Under the pieces are notes generated by a model. That model saw only the letters and a program-made list of their open reading frames with translations, had not been told where the DNA came from and made no database searches. A DNA stretch of 22,711 nucleotides from Chara braunii (Eukaryota > Streptophyta > Charophyceae > Charales > Characeae), in the NCBI GenBank assembly GCA_003427395.1, contig BFEA01000031.1, forward strand, positions 3,604,812 to 3,627,522, read 5' to 3'. Position 1 is the stretch's first letter; every line of letters starts with the position of its first letter. Below are positions 10,367 to 19,922 of the stretch, piece after piece. The translations under genes were made by a program, and so were the position numbers.

Positions 10367-10776
10367 AGTCATATCGATTCGGGAGCCGCTGTTTTGGCTA
10401 TCTCGTTACGGGTAGTTGAAAGGGCAAGAAGGAAGAACGCTCTTATCATGCTTACGGAAAACGATCAGCTCGTTTCAGCAGATGAAGAGAAGATCAAAAC
10501 GGTGGAATGAATGACCAATGTTGTTTTTCGATTAGGGAAGGTACACACTTTGGGAGATGTCGTAGTCTTAGACGTAACACTTACGACGTCCTTTTTGGCC
10601 TTCCTGCTCTTGTGGCCCTGAGTGCCAATCTGGATTTCGAGAGACGATCGATTGTCCTCCGAAATATAGGAGGAAAACCGTATGTTGTACCGATGAGATT
10701 GACCCTTCGTACTGCCACTAACGCGACTCCACGAGTCTCCCCCATGATGGCGAAAACTCTCCACGTGATCACTTGA
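10367..10776 (+). pseudogene. Retropepsin-like aspartic protease relic
   Basis: The active-site motif DSGA is at 10376-10387, followed by AVLAISLRVV. The second half has the family pattern TYDVLFGLPALVAL and LDFERRSIVLRN. The first half is in the gag frame; the second is shifted by one frame after a small indel near 10570-10585, and a TGA lies at 10508-10510. The enzyme would process Gag-Pol. It is not functional here. Confidence 0.82.
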
Positions 10777-11446
10777 GATAATTCCGTAGATGACGGGCAA
10801 CCGTCAAAGGACACGGACAGCAGTGACGAGGACGGTCGTGTGATACTGGAGATGTTGCAACAACGTATCCATTATCCGATGCAACGAGCAAACTCAAGGT
10901 CGCTAAGCCTGACCGGTTAGAGTCTACAGAAAACGGAAGCCATGATTATGGGTGAACCCCTCGTGTAGATTTCGAGGATGGTCGATTCTTTGGAACCCCC
11001 TCGAACCCTGTACGAAGGTATCTCCCCTCTGCTTACACGATACAATGACAAAAGGCACTATTGCGACATCACAAATCGCCCACGATCTCTCTTGACGCCT
11101 GCAAAAGAGATATGATTGATACGCTTAGGGGCGGAGACCAATTCTTTGGAAACCCCTGAGCGCCTCGAGACCGGACTTGGGATTAAAATTGCGACGAAAC
11201 CAGTGTCTTGGCAGGACATTTCGAGACGGGATAACACCGGAAGAACACGTGGCCATTCGAGAACAGGATGCACAGATGATGGTCACGGTATTCTCCTGGC
11301 GGTCGGACAACTCGTTTATTTTCGCGCCTCCGCCCGAAAACGCTAAACAGGTAAGTATGAAACACATTGATGTACGGATATGGAATGAGTTGTACGAGTT
11401 GCACGTGCCCCAATACGTACCTGATGAAATCCATCATTTAATCGCA
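10777..11446 (+). other. Protease-RT linker, decayed
   Basis: No domain is recognised. A short open frame at 11177-11446 ends in a segment including FIFAPPPENAKQV and LYELHVPQYVPDEIHHLI, the kind of pre-RT linker (entry into the RT palm) seen in Ty3/gypsy Pol, in frame with RT after a stop at 11447-11449. The rest is frame-shifted. Confidence 0.5.
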
Positions 11447-11449
11447 TAA

Positions 11450-12370
11450 ATTTTAAAAGAATACAAAGGAGCGATTAGTCTGACAGACACAGACATTGGA
11501 CTGTCGGTAGTCATACAACACGAAATTCAAACTGGAAACCATCCCCTGATTCACTGTAAGCCCTACAGATACTCCCTGGCAGAACGAAAAACGGCCCTCG
11601 AGCGGATTCAAGAATTCAAAGTCAATGGTTGGATCGAACCTGCCACTCGGTCATGGTTGTTCCCGGTAGTATTGGTGTCGAAAACGAATGGGTCGATTCA
11701 CATATGCATTGATTATCGGAAACTGAATGATATCACGATCAAAGATGCGTACGCCCTTCCCAGGATTGATGATTTGTTGGATGGGATTGATTGTGCTAAT
11801 TATCTTAGTAAGTTTGATATTCGTCACGACTTCCATCACATTCAAGTTAAGGAGGAAGATCGATTGAAAATGGTCTTTGTACAGTTTGAAGGCACGTGGC
11901 AGTGGGTGTGGTGTCCGATGGGTATTTGCAACGCGCCTACCACGTTTCAGCGGACGATGAACGTGACATTGCAGAACTTCGTCAACAAGACATGACTCAC
12001 TCAGGGGATGATTAACTTTTGCGTCATCGTATACATGGACGACATCCTCGTCTACTTGGAGACCTATCACAGGCATGCACAACACATTGAGTGGACAGTG
12101 GGAGCTCTGAGAGACGTTGGGTTCAAGATCGCGCTCCAAAAGAGCGAGTTTTTTCCTCTCGGATATCTCGTTCTTGGGTTACGTGGTGACAGGTGGAGGA
12201 CTGCGGTCAGATTCAAGGAAAGTCGCGGCGGTGAAAGATGCTCCTATCCCCAGGTCAGTGATGCAGGTTCGAGCTTTCATGGGACTTGCATCGTACTACC
12301 GTCGTTTTATCAAGGGCTTCGCTGCGTTTGGAAGACCGCTGACGAATCTGTTGCGAAAGGACCAACCCCT
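11450..12370 (+). pseudogene. Ty3/gypsy reverse transcriptase relic
   Basis: Readable blocks include KEYKGAISLTDTDIG, HPLIHCKPYRYSLAER, GWIEPATRSW, PVVLVSKTNGSIHICIDYRK, FDIRHDFHHIQV (catalytic Asp at 11816-11818), WCPMGICNAPTTFQRTMN, and VYMDDILVY with YMDD at 12032-12043. The catalytic aspartates are kept. A TGA at 11993-11995 breaks the frame just before YMDD, and a one-base shift near 12150-12165 moves the rest to another frame, where FLGYVVTGGGLRSD and AFMGLASYYRRFI follow. The enzyme would copy element RNA into DNA in the particle. Inactive here. Confidence 0.92.
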
Positions 12371-12954
12371 TAGTTGGGACGCAGAGTGCGAACAGGCCTT
12401 CGCCACCCTTAAAGGCGCTTTGGCGACGACACCTATTTTGATCCGGCTGGAACCTACGAAGCAGTTCATTCTCATCACGGAAAGACAGCCAGAGGCGATT
12501 TCCGTTATTTTAGCGCAGAAAGGGAGTGACGGTCGAGAGCACGTCATCGAGTACGCGTCTCGTACAGTGCAAAACGAACGAAGGAACGACTAAGCCCCAC
12601 AAGGTGAATGCTATGCTGTAATCTGGGGAACCCAACACTTCCATCCGTACTTGTACGGACATAAGTTCCTCCTTGTAACCGATCACGAGCCATTATTGGC
12701 TCTCAAGAAGCTCACGAATTACACGGGTATGATTGGACGGTGGGCGCGCCTATAGGAATACGATTTCGACATCATCCATCGAAAGACAGAGAGACACGGC
12801 AACGCGGACGGGTTGACACATTTGCATCGCCCCGCTAAGGTACCGAAGGGCGAAGAAATCATTCCGTGGAAGGAACCAGAATCAGCGAACGGACCTAAGT
12901 ACGGACAAGTGGCAGTCCTTCCACGTGGCAAGAAGCAGGCAATTGGCAATGGGT
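12371..12954 (+). pseudogene. Ty3/gypsy RNase H relic
   Basis: Follows RT in frame: WDAECEQAFATLKGAL, FILITERQPEA, VIEYASRT, GECYAVIWGTQHFHPYL, FLLVTDHEPLLAL, then HGNADGLTHL. Three expected acidic positions are visible (Glu in GECYAV, Asp in TDHE, Asp in NADG), but the first, usually TDAS, reads TERQ at about 12477-12488, so the leading catalytic Asp is replaced by Glu. Stops at 12591-12593 (TAA) and in the RARL-EYDF region (TAG) add to the decay. Confidence 0.85.
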
Positions 12955-13398
12955 GACGGAGGTAATCTTACAACTCCCCTTTCTCCCCTCTCATCTTCAT
13001 CTTTTCTCTCCCTACCCAACAAGTTTTGTTATTTTTGTGAAGCGATCTCGCGCGTCTACTCCATCTCCATGCGTCCTAGTGGTGAAGGGTATGCAAAATG
13101 GGTAGATTGTCGACAATGTGTCGCACAAGCCCATGACTCGTGCATCGAGTACAGAAATGGCGATAAGCCTTGGTTGTGTCCCTTGTGTCGGACTAATAAG
13201 ATCCCAACTGAAGCTCGATTTCTTGACACCACATCAGAAGGGTTGGAAAAGACTCGAAAGTTTAGAAGGGCCGAGGTAGGGGCGAACATCGTTCTAATTG
13301 CCACCTTGGTAGGAAACCCCCTCCAGGACTTCACTAAGGAAGACAGGTGGAGTGCCAATGAAATTGCTCGGATTATCGTTGGAACGAGGGCCGGTTAG
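12955..13398 (+). pseudogene. PHD-type zinc finger segment of pol
   Basis: An open frame covers 12925-13398 between RNase H and integrase, in a different frame from both. At 13027-13188 it has all eight ligands of a C4HC3 PHD finger: C-x2-C-x23-C-x2-C-x4-H-x2-C-x11-C-x2-C, with the hallmark Trp two residues before the last Cys pair (PWLCPLC) and KWVDC before the third Cys. About 70 residues follow (…EDRWSANEIARII) that I do not recognise. PHD fingers bind histone H3 tails, so a role in choosing integration sites, like the chromodomain of chromoviruses, is a reasonable inference. A pyrimidine-rich stretch (12973-13018) lies just upstream. Other zinc folds (RING-like) are possible, but the spacing and Trp favour PHD. 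Confidence 0.65.
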
Positions 13399-13403
13399 AA
13401 AAA

Positions 13404-14672
13404 CGAAAGACAGATGCGTCGGATGGTAGCGGGATTTGGATGGTAGTGCCGCACCCGTTCATGAGGTACGACTAGGTTTATACGGCACATGAGGAAATTG
13501 CAGCCCATTTTGCCGTACGGATCACGGAAGCGGCAATCGATAAGAACGAATGGTATTGGTCCAATATTCGCGATGATGTGAAATTCATCGTCGCGAATTG
13601 CCAGGTCTGCGCTGCTGGCAAGACGCCGATCCAGCCGCCGAGATCGATAATACGGACGGTAGTCGAACGACCATTTCAGAGGGTTAGCATGGATACTACC
13701 GATATTGTGGTGCCCCCTGGACCTAATAGCTGCGAGTATTCAATCTTACTGCTATTCGTAGATCATTTTTTGAAATGGATCGAGGCATATCCGTGTCATA
13801 CGCGACAAGCAGCTGAAATCGCGTGATACGTCAACCTGTTTCTAGGGACGCACTAGGACACAGAGGAAATCCTAACCGACAATGGGGTAGAATTCAGAGG
13901 GGAAGTTTTAAGGAATCTGGTCGTACATGGCGTCGCTATTCGGAATACTGCACCTTACATGTCACAATCTAATGGCCTAGTAGAAAACCCAAATTAAGTG
14001 ATAAAGACAGTGTTGCGACGAAACATTGCGGCACGAGATCTGAGGCCCTGGCCCGATATCGTAGATCACATCTTGGCGGGCCATCGGGGAACGCCTCACG
14101 AATCGACGGGCCATAGCCCTTTCCAATTACGAACCAATAGCGTGGCTTGTGTCTCAATACCGAGCCTCCCCGATGAATCTTCATTGAACCGACGGTCTAC
14201 AAGAGCCACGGTTCGGGACACGGCCAAACGGCACATGGAGCTGATGGAACGGTCCCTTCCCTGATTAGCCCGGAAGCGGCAGAAGATTACTGAGTTGGCC
14301 CACGACCGACAGGTCTGTAGCTACTAGGCCCGAAATGGGAACGCAGGACCACAACCCAAGTATAAATCAGGGGACCTGGTGCAGGTTAGGAAATGAGTTC
14401 GTCAAGGGAAGATAGCGCCACGATTCTTCGGGCGAGTTCGCGTGATCGAACTCAGCCCGAACGGGGTGAACACCGTGCGCCTCGTGTCGGAGGTCTCAAG
14501 AAGTCGATCGACTCGACCAATCGTACGCCACGTGTCCTATCTACGACCTCTCCCTTCCTCTCCATCTCCAGCTGTGTCTGCTTCCTCCTTCGCTACGGAA
14601 GAGGAAGACGACTCCTTATCGCTCTCATCCCCTCCTGCTTCTCTTACTCCATCCTCATCGCCATCGCCATGA
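13404..14672 (+). pseudogene. Integrase relic (HHCC, DDE core, C-terminal module)
   Basis: N-terminal zinc domain: His codons at 13488 and 13506 (H-x5-H) and C-x2-C at 13599-13610. Catalytic core: Asp at 13692-13694 (MDTTDIV), Asp at 13878-13880 (TDNGVEF), Glu at 13983-13985 (NGLVEN). The DDE triad is kept; 34 residues separate the last two, one fewer than the usual 35. After the core comes GDLVQVRK, APRFFGRVRVIEL and RPIVRHVSYLRP, the usual Ty3 C-terminal module, then a Ser/Pro/Glu tail ending at TGA 14670-14672. No chromodomain is seen. In-frame stops (for example 13824, 13854, 13995, 14262, 14394) show it is dead. The stop overlaps the ATG of the next ORF. Confidence 0.9.
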
Positions 14673-16217
14673 GTTTTCTCACTAAGCGGGCTCTCAGTGA
14701 TCACATGCTGGCGCCACGTGGCAAAATCTCAGTAATACGGCAAGTTCATCATCCGCGATTCAGTCTGGACCTCCTACGGCTCGCGCAGTACTTCAGCACT
14801 ATCAGGGTATACGCAGCGGCAGAGTTCTGATTCACCGGCCATCATCAAGCGATCGTACTGGCAGAGGCGACGGCGGTTCGACAACTGTCAGCACCAGGAG
14901 TTAGCCACGTATCCACCATCGTCATCTTCAGCGGTGATATTAGCGCGATCAGCCCTCTGCGACACACGCCCTTCCGGACGTCGCTAAGGGAGTGGGGACA
15001 ACAGCTGGCAGCAGAATGAAATCAGTGGCTTACTCGCCACGACGATAATCTTGTCCCCGTGGACGGCATCGACGTTGGAGGACTCCGGACGTCTCGACAT
15101 GAGCCCGCGGTGGTGCTTCCTGAGCTCGTCCCTTTCCAGCGTCCCCAATGAACCGATCCCGACTCTCTACCTTCGCTCTCCCCTCTCTCTTCCCTACCTT
15201 TTGGTAGTCTGACCTTTGCCCCCGTCTGTCTTTTCATCTTGAACCACTTGCTATTCCGCTTCTCGATCGAAGACAGTGGGAACGGTGGTGCGAACATTTC
15301 GTCGATCTTTCAGTGTGTCTGGTCGGAGTGCAGCTGACGCGGATGAGGGACGTAGAGCACCGCGCTTGGGTCGCATACGTGGAGCTGTTAATTATCCAAG
15401 CATGGAGGACGGAGGTGGAAGGAGACCTTCTCGGATTTCTATTCGGATCGGTGCGTCCCGACTACCGACAACAGATCGGACAGGAACTCACAATTCCTCT
15501 CGCGCAGCTGGTTGACGATCTCCCTCTTGATATCATTTCGCAGTGCGACGAGAGCCTGGTCCCGCACGTATTTTTACGGGCCTTGACACCCTACCTGCAG
15601 TGGTCAGCTTGCCTTGAGGAGTAAGCGGGCAACAACAACCCGCCATCACAGCAACCATACCTGGATCCCCGGGGGATCATGGACCTTGCCTTCTTTCAGC
15701 CTCGAACGGCCTCCGAAGATGAAGCGATATCGCTAGAGGAAGAGGAGGAGGAGGAGGACGAGGAGGGAGAAGAAGAAGAAGAAGAGGAAACCCTGGAAGA
15801 GGGAAGTTATAGTGAGCACAACGAGGGAGAGCAGAGCGACGAAGAAGTAGAAGAAGGCGACGAAGAAAAAGCAAGGAGGAAGAAGACGAATCTAAGTGGG
15901 AAACCCTGGAAGAAGAGGCGGATCGCGTGGAGGAGGATCCCGAGGCGGTGCGGAAGGGAGAAGAAATTGTCATCGGCAAGCAGCAGCTGGAGTACGCAAG
16001 CGAGGCGGATCTGCCACTCTCAAACGATCCAGCTAAAGATTCGGAGCCGCCTAAGCCAGAAGTTGGGGACCTTGCTGTCGAGACTTCGAGCGCACCGGCC
16101 AGGCGACAGCGAAGCCGATCCCCCTCCCCCTCCACCTCAGCCCGTCCACCAGTTCAAGCTCGTACCAATGTGGGCCATCGGGCTTCGTCCCCGGTCTTTA
16201 TCTCGTCGTCCCCTTGA
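14669..16217 (+). pseudogene. Extra ORF after pol (ORF3), unknown function
   Basis: Begins at ATG 14669, overlapping the pol stop as ATGA. Frame 1 of the relic encodes MSFLTKRALSDHMLAPRG, QVHHPRFSLDLLRLAQYF, GHHQAIVLAEATAVRQL and LREWGQQLAAE, with stops at 14828 and in the AAE-NQWL region. It shifts frame near 15250, then reads RRQWERWCEHFVDL, RAWVAYVELLIIQAWRTEVE and LDIISQCDESLVPHVFLRAL to a TAA at 15622, then a long Glu-rich acidic tract (about 15734-15870). A second shift leads to KWETLEEEADRVEEDP and an Arg/Ser/Pro tail ending at TGA 16215-16217. No signal peptide or membrane segment typical of Env is evident. The helical N-terminal half and acidic C-terminal half match nothing I can name. 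The long, readable, order-preserving frames suggest a real third gene of this element family. Confidence 0.55.
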
Positions 16218-16944
16218 CCACCTAACCCTCCGCCAGATCACTACCCACACCACCTTCCCCAGCAATCCCTTCCCGATTGACACCTTCCGCTTCTTCTACG
16301 CCACCCGTCTTACTGTCACGGTTCATCCCCATCCTTCTACCCGGTGTGTCGTCCCTACCTTCTGTCTCCACGCCCTTCTCTTCAGCGCCGCGTGGCGAGG
16401 CCACAACATGGTCGAAGTTTATTGCATGATCACGAGGACTTTCCCCGCGTGCAAAAACCACGATCACTTCCGCACGGCGCTTCTCTGAACCTTGACCACC
16501 CTTTATCCCGACTATCCCGCCTCCCTCCCTCATGGCGGTAATTGATCCCCTCGCTTCCACCGGATCGTCCGATATCAGGAGCTTCCAGAGACAGTCGCGG
16601 GGTTGGAACGCTTTCTACCCCCACTCCCGACTAACCCACCCCCTCGCCATGCCCCCATGTATTGCCTTCCCTTTCCCCTTCCCTTAGGACATTGACGTAT
16701 GGTTGATTGACGCGTGCCACGACGACGACACGCACGATCCCCTCTTCAGACTGAAGAGAGCCCATCCTGAGGAAATTGTAGGATAGAGCCACGTGTGCCA
16801 CCCTAAATGACTTCAACACTCTTTTGCACGGTTGGTGGCAATGTAGAAAGCTCCGCGTGATGATCGATTAAAAGAGATCGACACGTGTCACGATTCAAGC
16901 AAGCAGGAGCTTGCTTAAGATTGGAACCCCCTGGGCGTCACATA
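16218..16944 (+). other. Element 3' untranslated region or ORF3 remnant
   Basis: Pro/Ser/His-rich frames continue to about 16540 but none is clearly coding. A pyrimidine-rich tract ending in TTCCCTTAG (to 16687) resembles a 3' splice site. A perfect 8-bp hairpin stem with a 4-base loop lies at 16897-16916 (AAGCAAGC/GCTTGCTT). No clear polypurine tract directly precedes the LTR. Confidence 0.4.
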
Positions 16945-16951
16945 TGTGACG
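16936..16951. repeat. 16-bp perfect palindrome at the 3' LTR start
   Basis: CGTCACATATGTGACG is its own reverse complement and straddles the first bases of the 3' LTR (TGTGACG from 16945). The left half resembles the terminal bases of the family LTR end (GGGCGTCACA). Confidence 0.75.
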
Positions 16952-17008
16952 AACCAATTTCTGTTCCACGCGATCTTCTGCGCGATGACAATAAGGGGTC
17001 CTAAGATG

Positions 17009-17602
17009 CTATGTAACCGTTTGAACGTCGTGAACGCGCGTTCGCGTTCAAATGTGCGTTTGAACGTGGATTGCGCGTTCGCGTTCAAAATTGAATCACG
17101 TTCAATTATTTTTTATTTTTTTTATTGTTTTCAAAAAAACATTTCGACACCTAAAAATATTTTTGTTTTTCTGATTTTGTTTTTATGAGTTCTATATGAT
17201 ATGGGCTACATGTCTGTAAATTTTAGAGTCATTTTGCAAAGTTAAAAAAAAATGAAAAATCGCCAAAGATGGCGGTGTCAAATCATGTTCACCCACTAAT
17301 TTCAATTCTCTTTTTACTTTTTGCTATTTTCTGTTTTCTATTTTTATTTCGAATTTGATAGCGAATTTGGATATGATTATCGGGCAAATGTTGTTTATTT
17401 CATTTTTCTCCATAACATATTTTTTTTTCGGAGTTTTTGGAGAACGTGGTTTTTTTTTTTTTTTTTTTTTTTCNTTTTTTTTTTTTTTTTTTTTTTCCGC
17501 TTGGAATTGAACTCCGCGTTCGGTCGCGTTCACTGAACGCGTATTCATTCCGTTCAGTTTCTGAATGGAAAACCCGCGTTCAATGAACGCGCGGTAACAT
17601 AG
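17009..17602. mobile_element. 594-bp non-autonomous TIR DNA transposon (MITE-like)
   Basis: The uninterrupted 5' LTR gives the empty site: CTAAGATGGGAAGG at 6247-6260. Here CTAAGATG occurs at 17001-17008 and again at 17603-17610, an exact 8-bp target duplication. The insert begins CTATGTAACCG and ends with the inverse of CTATGTTACCG (10 of 11 match). Subterminal zones (17015-17106 and 17512-17592) are packed with GAACG/CGTTC units, such as the palindrome GAACGCGCGTTC, typical of transposase binding arrays. The centre is AT-rich with no ORF. An 8-bp duplication points to a hAT-like source, but the termini are not the textbook hAT ones, so the superfamily is open. Confidence 0.85.
17450..17496 (+). 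repeat. Poly(T) tract with ambiguous base
   Basis: About 45 T with CN at 17473-17474. The N marks uncertain base calling, so the true length is unknown. Confidence 0.9.
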
Positions 17603-18687
17603 CTAAGATGGGAAGGTTGGGCCAATTACGGGAGATCGGGATTAAGGGAAAATTGCATCAGTGTCCTTGCTTTTTCGTCTTTTCTCTTTTGGCGCTTCTT
17701 CGTCCTTTTGCGTCGGACGGCTGGGTTCAGGGCCGGGCAAGTCCCGAGATGGCCGATTGAGTGGCTAGCGCGCCGACAAGGCGCGATCAGTAATGGTTGA
17801 CGTCACCTCTTTCCTGTTCTATTGTCGGATTTTAGGCGCGGAGATCGCGCGGAAATTTTCGCTTCGATCTTTTCGAATTTTCTTTTTTCTTTTTTTGAAT
17901 CTTGTCGAGCCTTGACGGCTCTCGAAACTTCGGATTTTCTTTTCGGATTTTGTGCTTCTTTTTGCATTAGCTAGGAATTTAGAAATTTAGGAATTTAGGA
18001 ATTCGGGATTTCTTTTGCCGCGCGTCTTCTTCTAGCGCGCTTCTTTTTGCGGCTACAGCGGAGCTCTGATTAGTCGGCGCCCTTAATCTTGCAAGTAACT
18101 GTAATTTTGGGAGGGCGTCATTGTAACTGTATCTTTTTTCTTGAGCTTCGTCTTTCCCGTTCTCCCTTCCCCTTTTGCTGTGCCTAGTTAGCCCGCGGCC
18201 TGCATGCTCGGATCGATGCGTGGAGAGTAGCTACGTCCCCCATGCCGCGGTCTAGCCATGCAGAACGTAGGCGCTCTCTCTCCTAATCTCCTTTCTAAGT
18301 CCTTGCAATTCCGTGATGCTTCGCGCATGCATGCACGCTATAAATTCTGGCTGCGCGATACGATAGCTCTCTTAACCAGCTGTTGGAAGCTCCGGGTAGC
18401 GCGATCAGTGAGGGTCGGCTCATGAGCGAAGTAAGAGGTGAGTTGAAGTGGTCGAGCGACCCGACGAGCTGGTGCCAAATGCTTGGGGTTGACACGTGGG
18501 GCTACGCCGGACTGTAGTGCGCAGGCGAACATGACGGGTGACAGAGGACTAAGTGGGGTGACGACTTCGTGGGTTGGTGCGTGACGACGGACTGTCCGCA
18601 TCGGAGAGAGAGAGAGAGGAAGAGGGAGCTGAGATGGATGGACGTGGATTTGCAGTTTTCTTCGTCTTTTCTCCCTCTTTGCTTTTG

Positions 18688-18695
18688 TATATACA
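18688..18695 (+). promoter_or_regulatory. TATA box of 3' LTR
   Basis: TATATACA followed by TTTTGATCTCG, at the place equivalent to 7313-7320 in the 5' LTR; one base differs (TAAA to TACA). Confidence 0.55.
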
Positions 18696-19144
18696 TTTTG
18701 ATCTCGACTCAGGGCGACTCGCCTGTTTTCTTTTGCTTTCGGAATCCTTGTCTCGGTTTCAGCCCACACTCGTTTTTGCGGTTGATCTCGATCTCGTTGT
18801 TGTGCGTTTTGTCGAATGAATGGATGAATGAATGTCATGTCTGTTGCTTTTCTTTTGTCTGAGCCTTGCCTTCGTTTGTCATTTTGATACACCCATTAGC
18901 ATATTAAAAACTTCTGTGTAGTCGTCATTACTGATTCCATTGCTGTTTATTCTTTTTTTTGAGCCACTGTTGTTGATGCAACGTCTAATGTGTAATAGCA
19001 CCTTGCATGCTCAGGAACAATTGCGTGCGGGGTCACAGAGTGATTAGATGGTTGGGTAGTTGGTTGTCCAGAAACAAGCGAATGCCTCGCGGGGATGCGT
19101 GTAAGCACGATCTGATCTGCGCAGCCTACACGTATCCACGCGCG

Positions 19145-19673
19145 ACAAACAAACAAACTGCAATGTGCCCAGTCGTGATAATCAGTCGTCAATCTTAGAG
19201 ACAAAGTAGACGAACGCTGCTGATAAATCGTAATAATAATGATCCCAAATGAGAGATTACATACATAGACGAGCGAGGGAGGAGGGAGAATAGACTTTGA
19301 GAGGGTGGAAGAGTCTCCTCCCTACCGCCCACTTCCTCTTCGGGCCCTTCCTCCTCCTAGCAGCATAATCGTGCCTCAATCAGAGATCCAGACGTCCAAG
19401 ACAATGTAGACCAACAGTGCCACGTGGCACAAGCAGACCAGTCATCAATCAGCAGCGTGACGACGAAGTTGAAGACACCAGGTATGTATCACGACCCCAA
19501 CCACACTCCTGAATCCTCCTTCCGAGTACTTGTCAAGCAGAAATGGAAATACAGGCGACTAACCCTACGTGGCAGCAACCACGACGATGACACGTGGCGG
19601 CTGCCACGTCAGCAACCCTTCAGACAGTAGTGCGCCAGCCAGCGAGGAAGACAATAGGAGTTAAACAATACAA
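19145..19673. other. Unassigned region with G-box cluster
   Basis: No gene is recognised. It contains GTGCCACGTGGCAC, a perfect 14-bp palindrome with a G-box core (19417-19430), TACGTGGC at 19566-19573, and an imperfect inverted repeat ACGTGGCGG/CTGCCACGT at 19592-19609. These are ABRE/G-box type sites for plant bZIP or bHLH factors, but no gene start is evident beside them. Confidence 0.4.
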
Positions 19674-19715
19674 GGGGGAGTAGCTCAGTTTGAGAGCAAG
19701 CTGCTACATATAGCT
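19674..19715 (+). other. tRNA-like 5' half
   Basis: GGGGGAG (acceptor-like), TA, D stem GCTC/GAGC with a 7-base loop, A, then a 5-bp anticodon-like stem AGCTG/TAGCT (one G-T pair) with loop CTACATA, T at the place of U33. The D loop lacks the GG pair, and no T arm or 3' acceptor strand follows, so it is not a working tRNA. It may be a decayed tRNA pseudogene or another SINE head. Confidence 0.35.
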
Positions 19716-19806
19716 TTAAGTAGGAATTAGAAAGAATATGCTGCCAACGATTATATTTCTGAACCAATTTGCATAAGCTAAACCGGCTGATGCTGCCGGG
19801 ATAACT

Positions 19807-19911
19807 CCGGGGGCTAGGTCCCACTTACACGAATTAAGAGATATTGACCGTAGATAGCAAAGATCAACGGCCAGAATCTCTTAATCCGTGCAAGTGGGAC
19901 CTTGCCCCGGG
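19807..19911. repeat. Palindromic MITE-like unit 1
   Basis: 36-bp inverted arms (19807-19842 and 19876-19911), 4 mismatches, around a 33-base centre. The left arm begins CCGGGGGCTAGGTCCCACTT. The centre shares GACC(G/A)TAGAT and AAGATC(A/G)ACGGCCA with unit 2. Confidence 0.8.
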
Positions 19912-19922
19912 TTGAATTGTGA

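Larger units (their letters stand above)
6191..19144 (+). mobile_element. Decayed Ty3/gypsy-like LTR retrotransposon, nearly full length
   Basis: Order: 5' LTR (6191-8640), primer-binding site, gag, protease, RT, RNase H, PHD finger, integrase, extra ORF, 3' LTR (16945-19144, truncated). Integrase after RNase H is the Ty3/gypsy order. No C-terminal chromodomain is seen after the integrase C-terminal module. Many in-frame stops and several frameshifts show that it is inactive. The two LTRs differ by very roughly 6-7% in stretches I compared by eye, so the insertion is not recent. The 594-bp insertion at 17009-17602 is younger. No clear purine-rich tract is seen before the 3' LTR. The 5' flank is the LINE; the 3' flank duplication cannot be checked because the 3' LTR is cut. 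Confidence 0.9.
16945..19144 (+). repeat. 3' LTR, truncated and interrupted
   Basis: Matches the 5' LTR from its first base (TGTGACGAACC) to about CACGTATCCACGCG at 19131-19144; the parts are 16945-17008 and 17603-19144, interrupted by the 594-bp insertion. The last ~0.9 kb of the LTR (the part that carries the internal ORF in the 5' copy) is absent, and the sequence after 19144 is unrelated. Confidence 0.85.

Noticed and set aside
15677-16135. 152-codon minus-strand frame rich in Ser, Leu and Pro
   Set aside because: It is the antisense shadow of the Glu-rich and Ser/Pro-rich ORF3 region.
16660-16690. Pyrimidine tract ending in TTAG that looks like a 3' splice site
   Set aside because: No matching 5' splice site or coding exon could be supported. 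It may matter for a spliced ORF3 RNA, but evidence is lacking.
17324-17548. Lys-rich frame on the minus strand
   Set aside because: It is only the translated poly(T)/poly(A) run with an N inside the TIR element.
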